Assembly: GCA_029204225.1 (NCBI GenBank)
Contig: CM055103.1
Coordinates: 38,413,813 to 38,477,812, forward strand
Origin: Diphasiastrum complanatum
Lineage: Eukaryota > Streptophyta > Lycopodiopsida > Lycopodiales > Lycopodiaceae
DNA length: 64,000 bases
Reading direction: 5' to 3'
Shown here in pieces: positions 48,303-59,850 of the stretch (position 1 is the stretch's first letter; every line of letters starts with the position of its first letter). The notes beneath the pieces are model-generated. The model was not told the DNA's origin and made no database searches. It worked only from the letters and a program-made list of their open reading frames with translations. The position numbers were made by a program, and so were the translations under genes.

Positions 48303-49578
48303 GTACATAATCAAGAGCATTAGTTGCAGCGACAGATGTTTCATAGGTGGAATTATCATCAGGAACCATCTGAGAGGATCTACCATCAGCCCACAACGGC
48401 CCCCGATCTGACCAAGCGCTCAACACATCTTCATAGTTCAACCGAAGCGAGATCTTCTGCTTCACCTCCTCCTCTTGCCACCCATTCCACTCGCATGCAA
48501 GCATCTCATCCACTTCGATCTTCAGTCCCTCTCCATCCTCCCAGCTCTCCTCCTCCATTTTTACTTTGTCTACACTTACCTCATCCCCCGACCCTTCCAC
48601 TGCATCCTCAACACAGTCTCCATCTGATGCTGCATCTACTACTCTGAAAGCTTCCATGCTTGAGAAATCTATGGGGAAGTCTTCTCCGCAAAGGTCATGC
48701 CCTCCGCATAGGCCTAAGACTTCCATATCGTCCATCAATGGAAGCTCCATGGTGATGGATGCTTCTTCGCCCACGCTTCCTTCCATCTTCACTTCCATCT
48801 CTCCTAAATCAGCTCCAGAATCGATGAACCGATCCATGGCGTAGTCATCTGGAACTAAAAATTCGAGGGCATCCTCGTTAGCGATGGCGTCTTCTGAGAG
48901 AGAACTTACAAGGAGGGTGCATTCTGCAAAACTACGAGGAGAAAACTCTTGCTTCATGGGTAGGAGAACAGGAACCTCGTGGGCTGCTTCATCTAGCTCT
49001 TGCTTTGATCGATTATGCTGCATGTAAAGAGAGGGAGGCGATCTCTGGATCTCCAGCAGCGCCGGGCTAGATGGCTCTGCCTTCACCATACTAGTCTCTT
49101 GATCTCTCTCCCCGCCATTGTTTGAGTGAGAGATAGCAGAAAGAGCTGATGAATTAGGGTGAGGACGACTGCTTCTAGGCTTTTTGTGTGATCTATGCTG
49201 CCAGCCATAGCTGGGGAGAATTGATCCTTGCGAGAAGTCCTTCGTCGTATAGATTTCTTTGCTGATCTGGGTAGCTGAGGACGGGGAGGATCGTCGTGTT
49301 GGCTTGGAGGAGGGCAGTCCACTGGGATTGACACGAACACGCTCATGGCGCAATGCCACAGCGTTGGCAGAATGGACTGAGCCATCGCAGCGATGGCAGA
49401 GATAGGCTTCGTCTGCTGCACAGTACCAACGGGCACGATCCCTCCCACACACGTCGCATGGGCGAGCTGATCTGCCTGCCATCGCCATCGCTGTAGCTAC
49501 CTGCATATTATTTCCTGTGCTTCTCTCCATCTTCTGCAGCTCCACAAATTTACACGCCGTCAAACAGCCATGCTGCAA
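47382..49578 (-). CDS. B-box/CCT transcription factor (BBX group III, CONSTANS-like), three exons
   Basis: Exons on the minus strand are 49578-48307, 47789-47556 and 47414-47382, giving 512 residues. Residues 41-84 are a single B-box ([20 protein letters not shown], with the following [10 protein letters not shown]...RHERV zinc ligands). Residues 465-508 are a CCT domain ([38 protein letters not shown], then GRFVKK). One B-box plus CCT is the group III layout (Arabidopsis BBX14-17). The middle is acidic, as expected of an activation region. The last exon is only 33 nt, encoding [10 protein letters not shown]; without it the CCT would end in a non-homologous tail. All junctions are phase 0. 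Methionines at 17, 25, 31 and 33 are alternative starts. These factors act in the nucleus in light, shade and flowering-type responses. Confidence 0.9.
48257..48300. repeat. (AG)n microsatellite in BBX intron 1
   Basis: The run begins six bases inside the intron, just after the GTACATCTC donor region. Reading through it without splicing would add a serine/leucine tail to exon 1. Confidence 0.9.
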
Positions 49579-49680
49579 CCTGCTGCAGATTGTGTGAATG
49601 CTTTACCATGCATAATCCTGCTACAAATCTACAATAGAATTGTTTAAAAAAGCTCAGGATCTCTCTTTCTCTCTCTCGTG

Positions 49681-49687
49681 TATATAT
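49681..49687 (-). promoter_or_regulatory. Candidate TATA box for the BBX gene
   Basis: TATATA lies about 100 bp upstream of the first ATG on the minus strand. Pyrimidine/purine-rich simple repeats (49650-49680, 50039-50085) surround it, as in many plant 5' leaders. Confidence 0.35.
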
Positions 49688-49699
49688 GCAGCTCTACGT

Positions 49700-51540
49700 G
49701 GTTCTTGTTAGAGAAAGATGCTTCTTGTTAGAGAAAGATAGACAAAACCCATTCTATTTTACTTCTCTTTGTGTGAGCAGCTATGGTGATCGACCTATTC
49801 CCGTCCTAATTGCTATAACTTGTAATCAGGCAGCAGCATCGATTCAAACTAATTCTCCTGCAATACAAGCTTGTATAACTAACAAATTGAGCATGATCTT
49901 ACGAGCTGCTCCATCTACTACAGACCATATCGACTAGGCATGCTCTCCACCTGCATGCCCATCTACGAATGAAATCTTCACACAAGCTTGCTATAACAAA
50001 AGCCTAATCTCAGGAACGATTCAGCCGCTGTCGCCATATCTCTCTCTGTCTCTCTATCTATCTATCTTTCTCTCTCTATCTTCTAACTTTTCCTTGCTAT
50101 ACTCACATTTATTCAAATTTATCTGTGCACATAAAGTGGCCTACTATGCTATTCTATGAAAATAAATGATCTATGTGGATCCATTTTCTTACAGCATCGA
50201 ATTTATCTTTGCACACTGTTTAGTGTGATGTTATGTAAATAAATGATGCATGGTTTACTTCTAGATCTATTTTGTCGTCATCAATGAGCAGTACTTTAGT
50301 TAATTCTTAAACTGCATGGGCAGTTTGCGCTCCGCTCCAGGTCAGAAGTCACAACCTCAACCTTCAGGTCTTTGCTAGGCAATGACTTTTGGAGCTGTGT
50401 CCCTTTTGCCTTGGGCTTTTATGTGATGTAAGCTGTACTTATTTCACATTAAAATCCTAGCTGAATTACATGCAGTTGCATTATAGTAAACCGGAAACCA
50501 CTTCCAACTTTTTAATGGAGAAAACACACGAGCCTTCTCAAGAGGAATGCGTGCACGGTGCACCTCTTCTTCTCTTTTTTGCTAAATTTTTTCACATGCA
50601 TCATTCAAAGTTTTGATGAAGATACCCCAAGCTGCATCTTTTGAATAAAGGAATGGTCTTTCTAAAGACCTTTCATGGTGATTTTGACTTGGTTGTCTTG
50701 ACTTCTCAAATGACTCTTACCATAGTAAAGGTCACTAGAAAGACCATTTACATTAAAAACAAAACATGTTTTCTTCTCTTTTTGGAATTTTTTTTGAGGA
50801 CTTGAGGTTTTGATAACTTCTCAAAGGTAAATCATATAGACAATTTGAAATGTACTTGCCAAATGCCCTAAATCTTTTTCCAAATGCCTTAGATTTTTAG
50901 TTGACCATCAATTACAATGTTTAAAATCATCTTGTTTGACAATGATTAGGACCTATGAAATCATAAGCTTTAGGTTTTAGTTCTCCTACAAGTTAGTAAT
51001 AAAAGATCTCGAAGTTTCAATCTTCAAATTTTTTAACTTGTTTTTTTTTATGATTTTGAAACTCTTCTTATTTAAGCTGCTTAAGGGCCTATGAAATCTT
51101 AAGCTTTAGGTTAAATTAATCCTCTTACGAGTTAGCAATAAAATATCCTAAAAGTTTAGTCCTCTTAGAAGTTATGAATGACATTTTTGCCCTATAACTG
51201 TTAGGCCTAAAATTTTGATTCCTTTTGGCTCTGAAATATAGTGGTTCCTAATAACAACTATTATAAATAATGGCATATTTCTCCTCAAAAGATATTTTAT
51301 CGCTATCACAATGTGAATGTAGATATGCTCACATAAAATAGTACATAACGTTGGTTTTTATAGCTAGTTGTCAAGGGATCACAATCACTCATCAAAATAT
51401 GAAAAGTACAAGGAAACAACAAGCCTTGTGGTCAAGTGGCTCTCTTAACACTATAGCTACTTCATTTGCCATTAGTTGGCATGGTCTTCGAACGAACATT
51501 TTTTATTTCAAAATATAAACGTAAAATAGTCTAGGGGATT
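49700..51540. other. Intergenic upstream of the BBX gene
   Basis: A short direct duplication (CTTGTTAGAGAAAGAT, about 49708 and 49728) and CT-rich sequence at 50039-50085 are visible. No gene is recognised. Confidence 0.55.
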
Positions 51541-52030
51541 TATTCCTTGATGTTCCTATGATGGCATAAGATTGCATGACATTGGAGAAATCATCTTCCA
51601 AGCCATTCAATACTAGTTGAACAAGCTCATTATCCTTAATAGCACCTTCAATACAAGAGAGTTCCCTATTCAATTCCTAAATTCACAACCCATATTCTTG
51701 ATCACTTTAATCCTTGTCTTGAAACCATTGGAGAACTTGGGTTTTCAGTGTCAACAATCTTCATGTGATTTTGGATTCATAGATTGTTTGTAATCTTTTT
51801 CAAGCCTTCTTGATTGATAGTACATGCTCCAATCTCTTTAAGCAACTCATTGGAAATATTCATCTTGATACAATGCAAGGCTAGCTTAGCCCTCTTCTTA
51901 TATCTTGATTCCTTTTGTTGTGGATGCAATGGCTCATTTTCAACTCCAAGGACAATGTCCCTCAAATCTTGAGGAACTAAAATTGACTTCATTCTCATTT
52001 TACAAAGTGGCGTAATTGCATGAATTCAAC
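51541..52030 (-). pseudogene. Copia gag fragment
   Basis: The minus strand reads KMRMKSILVPQDLRDIVLG and KRAKLALHCIKMNISNELL (51777-51998), then, after a break, IKDNELVQLVLNGLEDDF (51600-51650). These are the same gag motifs as at 4.2-4.5 kb and 34.2-34.7 kb. No other part of an element is seen beside it. Confidence 0.8.
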
Positions 52031-52570
52031 CTCTCACTTGATTCAAGTACATATGCACTCATGGATGCCGTTTGAATCAAGGATTGATACAATAAGAATG
52101 AGGTTAATGAGTAATCTTGGCATGTTATCCCTATTATGATCACTTAGGGACATGAATAGAGACTAATAGCCTACCATTGATAAGATGTACAATGATCTTC
52201 AACTTGATCAACTTAAAGAATTCAAGACTAGCTTGAATACAATCTAGATTTAAGTGAAAATTTGTTTCCTTGATCACAATATTTCTAAGGAATGTGACTT
52301 CACTCTAAATGATCAAGCCACTTACAAGAGCACACACAAGTCTCTAAGCTTCTCAAGTAAAGTTGAATCAGATCAATGTAAATTGCACAAGACCCATTCA
52401 AATTCAAATTTAAACCTAATAGGCTTCTCTTTAAAATAATGCACATGACTGTTGGATTTTGCTCTCAAGATCTATTGCGCAATACTTATTGCAATATATA
52501 AATGGTGTATTTAGGACTCAATTAAAGCTTCTTTTGTACTCTAGTAAAAATTTAAAAACAAATTCTCCCT

Positions 52571-52685
52571 TGAGTGGATTGGTGGTAGAGGGTTCTTGGT
52601 GTGAGATGGACCACCCAAGTTCAAACCCCAGCCACACATGGTCGGTGTCCCAAGAAAAATCTAGTAATGAATGTATTGTATTATA
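52571..52685 (+). mobile_element. SINE-like tRNA-derived unit
   Basis: A-box-like TGGTGGTAGAGGG and B-box-like AGTTCAAACCC are spaced about 35 bp apart, as in a polymerase III promoter. A short body and a GTATTGTATTATAG end follow. No target duplication is confirmed. Confidence 0.5.
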
Positions 52686-52726
52686 GAGAAAAGATAGTTT
52701 CAATAGACTCAACATCAATGGTTTCT

Positions 52727-52834
52727 CCATTTTTAGGTTCTTGTATAAATAATTGTATTCCTCACTTTCAACATCCGAAACCATTTTTAGGTCCTTGTAT
52801 AAATAATTGTGTTCCTCACTTTCAACACCCCAAC
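52727..52834. repeat. 54-bp tandem duplication
   Basis: CCATTTTTAGG, TTGTATAAATAATTGT and CCTCACTTTCAACA recur in order with a period of 54 bp and a few differences. Confidence 0.85.
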
Positions 52835-53194
52835 ATCAACATCCTCTCCATTAATATATAATATAGTAATGCCCTCACTTCTTAGAGATATAGTGCTTTT
52901 CCACCTTGCACAAGGACTTGGGTACTTCACTTAGACGGATGTTTGCCCTTTTGGGAATCAATAATGGTTTGCTCACTAACCATGTACTCTCACTATATGT
53001 TCGTCCTTCAATAACTACTTCAGAACATAAAACTAAAATTTCAAATCCCCTCCAAATTGTGAGGCCTTAAATTATTGTATTACATGTATACATACATATA
53101 TATATCTTCCCCCACTGCAATGTGCCTGCAGAAGAGTAGATTGCCCCCACCTTATCATGACACATGTTAGACACCTATTAGCTATGAAAAATTC

Positions 53195-53420
53195 TTCCAG
53201 GATCTTATCCGTAGCGTCGCCTGGCGATTGGTCCGTTCTGGGGCACCGTCATTTGGGGACTTACTTTTTGTCAGAACAAAAACAATATTTTCAATTCGTT
53301 TTGTGCTGTCTGCAATGCTTTAAGAATTGCCAGGTGGCTGGAACCAATCAGATTTGGTGTAGTTAGGGTTTCACTGTGGCAGCGGCAGACAATTCTAAAG
53401 GCGGTGTATGACGTGACTTG
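53195..53420 (+). promoter_or_regulatory. Promoter-like motif cluster without a gene
   Basis: The stretch has a GGATAAG I-box (as CTTATCC), GATTGG and CCAATCAG CCAAT boxes about 120 bp apart, and TGACGTGA near 53410. It is also less AT-rich than its surroundings. This combination is typical of light-regulated plant promoters. No open frame follows within 1 kb, so it may be an orphan or part of a lost gene. Confidence 0.25.
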
Positions 53421-53559
53421 CCCATAAGAAAGTGGGCCCATCAGTCGGAGATCGTTGTAGTCGAAAAGTACTACTGCTCTTGTCCTTGATGCGACCCTGT
53501 TTGGGTAGAGCCATGGGACCTACCTGTCCTGGAGCCATGACGCTTTCCATTCGTAACTG

Positions 53560-54890
53560 CTAGCAGTAGCACAACAGTGTTCAGGAAACCTCTCTTTTCT
53601 CTGTGGGTTTCCTCCAATTTGAACTCTTTTTAAAAATTGAAACATTTTTCTTTCTAATTCCTGCACTCAATTTCATTTTGTTCGAGAGAAAGTACATTTA
53701 AAGCATGTAGAGCTGATTTATTGCTTGACAAATCACATGATAGCTAATATCTTACCAAGGCCTTCCCAAGGATAAGCATCTTCTATTTAAGAAAATGCTA
53801 ATCTAAATGTCTGAAGTCAAATTGAGGAGGAATGTTGGAATTTTAATTCATGTATCAATATATTTGATTAGAAGTATTGCACCAACGATACTCTTGTTGT
53901 TGTAGACTAGCACTATTGTTCAATTCTAAATTGTTCTTCTAGGCTTGTATATTGATAAGTAGATTTCTTTATAACAATCCTATGTACATTCACACATCTT
54001 TAATATACTCTGTGTTGTTCAAATCGGTGTATAATGTGTGAATGGCTATTGATGTTTCTAGTTTTTTATTGTGAATCGAATCCTCGTTATTTCCTTGTGT
54101 GTCTTATCGATTGAGTCAAAGAGCAAAATCACGGATGTCCTTGATGCCTTCAAATTTTGTATCTATGGTTGTCTTAGACATCTACTGACTCATTGCTTAA
54201 GCGATTGGTTCTGTTGTGACATATGATCTAAACACGGTGTTCTTGATTCACTAAGTCTTCTGCAAAGCTATTGAACATGACAGTCCGACATTGTTTCTCG
54301 ACACTCTGAACAAGTCTAAATACAATAGTAGATTTTCTATTGTGTTTCTTTGAGAATATCAGCTAGGCTAATATTAAGCTAATTCCTCTTCTTATAGTTC
54401 TATCTCATCCAAACATGGTGTTCTCAAATGCTCAAAATGACTTTTTCATATAGGAATATCATCATTTACAACTATGTCTTTGTCTCTTGTCGTTTCCATA
54501 TCATTTGGAGCTTGGATGAATGGCTTAGGCTCTTTCAAAACCTCAAAAGATGTGGATTAATCGTGTGTATCCAATGTTACAATATCTTTTCCTTCAAATG
54601 CATGTTATTTTCTTGCATTGAGTTGGATAATATACCACCATCTTGGGTCTATTCGATCTGGATGAAATATAATCTACAAGAAAATTACAAAAATGAATGA
54701 GTCTTATAAAATCGATAAATTCAAAAAATTTATAGTAGAAGACAAATTCACGAAAATGTAGAGTTTCACCTGTTTGCAATGTCATGGCAATACTAAAGTG
54801 TCATGAAAATTCATCAATATACATTTTGTTGAGTCAATTTGAAAACTTTTAGTTATTATTTCTAGGCATTGCTTCCACGGTAGATGACCT
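53560..54890. other. Intergenic
   Basis: No gene or repeat family is recognised. Confidence 0.5.
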
Positions 54891-54894
54891 TAAA

Positions 54895-56115
54895 TTATTT
54901 TACATAAAAAATAAAGTAATTTTCATTAGTCTCATAGCTGACTTCATAATTATATTGCAATCCAACATAGTCAAGGTCACTTGAAATGACATATACATCT
55001 CTCGCACTAGAACTCTCCCGTTGAAAGTTGGCCATTATTTTTACACTTTGTTTGTTGTCGACCCTCTCAACATGATAGTGATGTCCATATGCCCATGGCA
55101 ATGTATGATTTGTTTTGAAATGCAATAAAATAAAAAACATTGTGCACATTAAAATACTATGTTTATCTTGACTACAAAAACAAAGCATCACAAAGACAAT
55201 GTTACACTAATCTTCCATGCACATCCACAAGCAAATTCCCATTCTAATTTGGTCACTTCTTCTCCATTTTCCAATGCTTTCAACATGGTATCAATAACCC
55301 ATTCATGAGGGCACTGCGAAAGTAAAGGTTCCAAGGATTTTTCGTTTCCAAAGAACGGCTTGTCAATGTCCTTCCTTTTTTTCTATTGAAATTCTTATTT
55401 AGTTCAATGCTATGTTGCTTTTTTTCTTTGGCATAACTTGAGGTCTACTTTTTCATATTATTATATCCACAATTATATAAATTGAACTTGTAAAATTTTT
55501 CTTTAATTGAGACAATAGTCTTTTCTCCACACCATTTTCTTGTGGTACTTCACTTTTAACATGTTCATCTTCTTCTTCACACCACATTTTTGGACTTGTA
55601 GGATGCAATTTTGAGATTATTTTAGTGATATCCTTTTTTTTTAACAAGCCAACCTTTTACAATGCTACCTTCTAGCCTTGTCTTTTGTGTCATAAAGCCT
55701 TTCAAAACTTCAATAAAACACTCAAGATAAAACATCCATATTGTATGCACAGGTTCTACAATGAATACTTCTTCAATCAAATGCACTCAAAGATGAACTA
55801 GTATATCCAAAAAAGAAGTTGGAAAATCTCTTTCCAACAAACATACCATTTTAACAATTTGTATGTCCATGGAACCCAAATCATTCTTTTTTATTTCTTT
55901 TGAGTAAATCCACCTGCAAGATTCAGATCACACTAAGTTGATTAGCACATGCACTCAATAGAAATGTGAAATAGCACGTCTTTGTACAAGTGTTTTAAAA
56001 AGACATTATCTTTGAAACAACCTCAAATAGAAGGATGAACCTATGAACTGCAACATCCTATGCCAATCATGTGATTTTAATCTGCTTAATTTTCCATCTT
56101 TGTCAAATGATCTGC
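54895..56115 (-). pseudogene. CACTA TNP2-type transposase C-terminal remnant
   Basis: On the minus strand the sequence reads GKLSRLKSHDWHRMLQF (near 56060), then LGSMDIQIVKMVCLLERDFP with the following TSFLDILVHL.VHL and PVHTIWMFYLECF (55690-55890). This is the DUF4218 layout found after the transposase core. A DUF4216-like stretch follows at 54895-55191 with YGHHYHVERVDNKQSVKIMA, DVYVISSDLDYVGL. Several frameshifts and stops separate the blocks. The catalytic core and the ends of the element are not visible. The copy is unrelated in position to the CACTA-like end at 39.9 kb. Confidence 0.7.
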
Positions 56116-56144
56116 ATAAAGAATGTGTTTAGCCTATTGGAGCA

Positions 56145-57090
56145 TTGAGTGGATTTGTGAGGTGTAATGGCATTTCAAGCAACTCGTCAGGGATGGTGGT
56201 GTCAGTACATTGGATTTGTTGTTTCCACTTTCCCGCATGTTTCCGAAGAACATGGAAAGGGAGAGTCACATCAGCTTGTAATAAATCCCCCCAAACTTCA
56301 GTACTTTCAAGAGTTTTGTTCTCAAAAGGCGAGTGAGGTACTTTACGGGAGGTGGAATATTGTTGGTCTGCATTGTGAATTTGTTGGCGATGCTTGGGTG
56401 CAGCCTAATTTCTTTAGATGGGTGAGGATAGACATCGGCTGTCGAATCTTCACTTGGAGGGACATTATGCTACTGGGTGCAATTGTAGGGGTTTAGCGTT
56501 GGGTTTGTGCACGAGTCAAGACCCATGCTGGATGAGTTTCGACTGGCAATGTTTCTACTTGCACGGAACAGACAGGAGCAGCTGGTTTAGATCGGGAAGG
56601 ACAATCTTTCACATGATGTTCAATGCTACAATTTTCACAAGCTGGTGGAAAGTGAGGTTTATTTGGGTAGCGAATACCAGGATGTTTATCATCGCGGATA
56701 AAACATCCTCGTATTGCTGGGATTTGATGTTGGCAAACACAACTTGGTTAGGATCATAGGTCTGGGCATTGGAGTCAACCGCTTGAGCATTAGGATCATA
56801 CGTATAATACACAACTATCTTAGTGGTGTATCTCGGTTGAGTAGTGTCTTCCACATAATAGGTTGCTGGATCGCTGGTATTGGGATTAAGATAGTGGACA
56901 ACTTGTTGTGGAGCGGATTGGTTAACGACAAACTATTGACGTGGTTGGTACTGATTTGGTGCAGTTGGTCATGGTTGGTACACCCCTGGTCATGGAATGG
57001 ACTATTGTGGAGGGTAGGGGCGGTATGCTTGATAGATGGGTCTGGATGCTGATGGAAAATGATTTCATAGTTGAGGGCACTCATTAGCAG
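56145..57090 (-). pseudogene. Ty3/gypsy gag C-terminus and following region
   Basis: On the minus strand a proline/glutamine-rich spacer (56609-57090) is followed by a second knuckle CENCSIEHHVKDC in another frame near 56640-56600. A degraded stretch to about 56145 includes ILTHLKKLGCTQAS, which may be the entry to the protease. Protease, reverse transcriptase and integrase are not seen. Confidence 0.6.
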
Positions 57091-57097
57091 TGTGATG

Positions 57098-57880
57098 CTA
57101 TGAATAGATTGGACACCAGACATTCTCTCTTGATGGAAAAGATTTTTCAGCAATATTTCTCATGGCGGTTTGGAAATCAGTAGTGAGTTTATCCATATGA
57201 GTTTGTTGAGCTTTTTGCCAGGTTCCCATTTGATGCAGAAGTTCGGAAGATTGGGCAGTATTTTCATGCTTCGAGTGGTTAAGACGTTCAAGATTCTTAG
57301 ATTTCTTTTCACAATTATCAAAGTCATCATCAGAACCTTCGTCTTCTTCACGGATAGCATCAGTCATTACATCTTTAAGTTGATCATAAAGTTCAACTGG
57401 TTTTAGTTCACGACGGATATTATTAGGCAGTCCAACCAAGAACAATTTGATGGCCATACATTCAGTGATATTTTTGTCAACACATTCTATTTTGAGACAT
57501 TTAAAAAGTTCAATGTAGTTTCGAACCGACTCTTTGCGACGCATCTTGATATGGGTGATTTGGATGAATGGGCTCTGAGTCAGTTTGGATGGATTGAAAC
57601 GCTTGATGAGCGCGTCCTTGAGGGTAGTCCAGGAAGCAAGATCAGGAGCTTCAAGGTTGAGATACCACTCTTTGGCTGTTCCATAGAGTACCATTGGGAA
57701 TAGTCAGAGCTTTTCGGTTTTAGAAGTCTCTCCATAGAAACGGCATGCATTATCAAAGTCTTGGAGAAATCTAACTGGGTCAGATTCTCCATTGTATTTT
57801 GGTGCATCGATACGTGGAATTCTGCGTTCTAGTCGTGGAGGAGCCGGATTGGAAGATTCAGCACAATCTCTAGACATGAT
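57098..57880 (-). pseudogene. Ty3/gypsy gag with one in-frame stop
   Basis: The gag probably starts at MSRDCAESSNP near 57877. It reads RRIPRIDAPKYNGESDPVRF and FLQDFDNACRFYG, then meets a single TGA at 57704-57706, and continues in the same frame as MVLYGTAKEWYLNLEAPDLA, SWTTLKDALIKRFNP and IELFKCLKIECVD. An acidic and then a Lys/His-rich part leads to a knuckle start (WCPIYS). Retrotrans_gag family features are clear. Apart from the stop it is intact to the knuckle. Confidence 0.85.
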
Positions 57881-57889
57881 GGAATATGA

Positions 57890-59850
57890 GGAGTAGAGTA
57901 ACAATACAGATGATCGGGGCAGTACTGTACTTGGCCAAAAAGTCAAAAATGGCAGTTTTCTTGTAGAATGGAGGATTTTGGAAAAAACAGGACTTTTGTG
58001 CTATAATAGGATTTGTGGTACAATCCAATGATTCCAATTGCGGTACTTGCGAATTCTGAGAGGGGGTGCTTTCTGTCAAAATACTGATTTTTTATGTTTT
58101 TTTGAAAAATTTTGTTAGGGAGAGAATTCGTAGAGGATACAGAGTAATCATGCTCACTGTGGGGTAATAAAATGAGATTGCGGCTAATACTAAAAATAAA
58201 ACCAATAAAACGCATGCACAATACAAACCAATGAGAAGGAGACAAGAGGAGGCCCGAGCACCTTCCCTCAAGCTATGCACCTTCCCAAAGGGAACACAAA
58301 TGAAATAGCGTGATAATTCTCCAAAATAGAGAGCAAGATAGTTTAATCTCAAAGTGTTGTGTACATGACAAATGCCTCTCCTTCTATAGCAAGGAGGGTC
58401 TTCCATAAGTATCCACTAACTTATGGTATTAGTTTAAAACTAGCCATTCTAAAACTTTTAATTTAGGACTTAGAACTTTAAAAGTTTCTAACTTTGAATC
58501 TTAAAAAAACTTACCACAAATATTTCTAAGCTTAAGTTTCTTAAGTCTAAGTTCTAATCCTAAGTTTAAGTTATTTTATTATTTTAAGCTTCTACTCATG
58601 GACTTACAAAACACATGCCATGGTAGAAGTTTATTGACAAATACTCATACGTGGACTTACATAACACATGCCACGGAGTTTTAAGTCTCTTTTTTATTTT
58701 TTTCACTATGATTGCACAGTTGTTAACATTTTTTGTTTTTTATTTTTTTTTGAATTTTGCTCTTGTAGTCCATTATGTCGTGATTAGTTCTTTTGCAATA
58801 TTTACAAAATAGCTTAATTTTACCATGACTAGTTTCAAAATTAGATTACTAGTTATTCAAAGAGCTTGTGAAGATTTTTTTTTTTTTCGTAGAGGATAAA
58901 ACAATTGGTTTTTCTTAAATATTCAATTGTCTTTCTTTTAAATTATTCTTGTAGAAGAATTGAAGTAACCTTTTGTAATAATCAACTTTAAAGCCTGTCT
59001 ATATGTTGAAAATACCAATTGGTACTTTTCACATGTTCACTGTTGATTAGCCATCACTATAGAAGTGGCTAATCAATTTTTGTTGTCCAAATTTGTTGAA
59101 ACCTATAGCACTTTTAGATTCAAGACTTTGTTCATATTTTGTAGTGACAAGGTCATTGGATAAATGTCGATCTACATTTCTTAGGGTAGAACATTGGGTT
59201 GGATATGTCGATCGACATTTCTACTAGAAGAATAAACATGTTTGTCGACCTATTTAGAATCTAGTTAATTCTACAGACTGTCTAAATTCTAAACTTTAAC
59301 AAAAGTCGCAACTACATGAATATGCTTCAATTCAATCACCATGTCAACCTCTATAGATGCTACTAAGTATACATTTCTACATATGACAATAAAAACTTGA
59401 CAATCAACCCTTTGCCCAAGAGGGAAGGATCACCTGCTTGCGGCTTATAGGGAGCCGCTCCCACATGCACTGTATACTTCCGCTGACCACTAACATTGAG
59501 TCAATGTGTCACGAAAGGCCAACTGCACTCTGACACCCACAAAGGGTGACCATGGACTATGTCTTTTCCTTTAACTCAAACATTGAAAGGATATACATGA
59601 TGATCGATGAAAAGTATTGAGGTCAAATTAAGTTTCAACAAAGTCTAGTGGTACCAAAATCAAGGCCAAATCCAAGTGCTATGACATGATTTATTTGCAA
59701 TGACTACAACATCTGTACAGTTGTGATGGGAAGAGAATACAAACTAAAGCATGTGTCCATAAGGGTTGATAATGGAAGGTCCATCCCTTTCTAGATGGCA
59801 CAAACTTAGACTATCCTAAGACCATCAACGTATCATCAAAAATTCTAAAT
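57890..59850. other. Gypsy leader and AT-rich intergenic
   Basis: The first few hundred bases are probably the leader and perhaps LTR of the gypsy copy, but no clear LTR ends or primer site can be marked. The rest shows nothing recognisable. Confidence 0.4.

Noticed and set aside
49686-49937. Small gene divergent from the BBX gene
   Set aside because: The 83-residue frame has no recognisable domain and starts within a repeated leader-like sequence.
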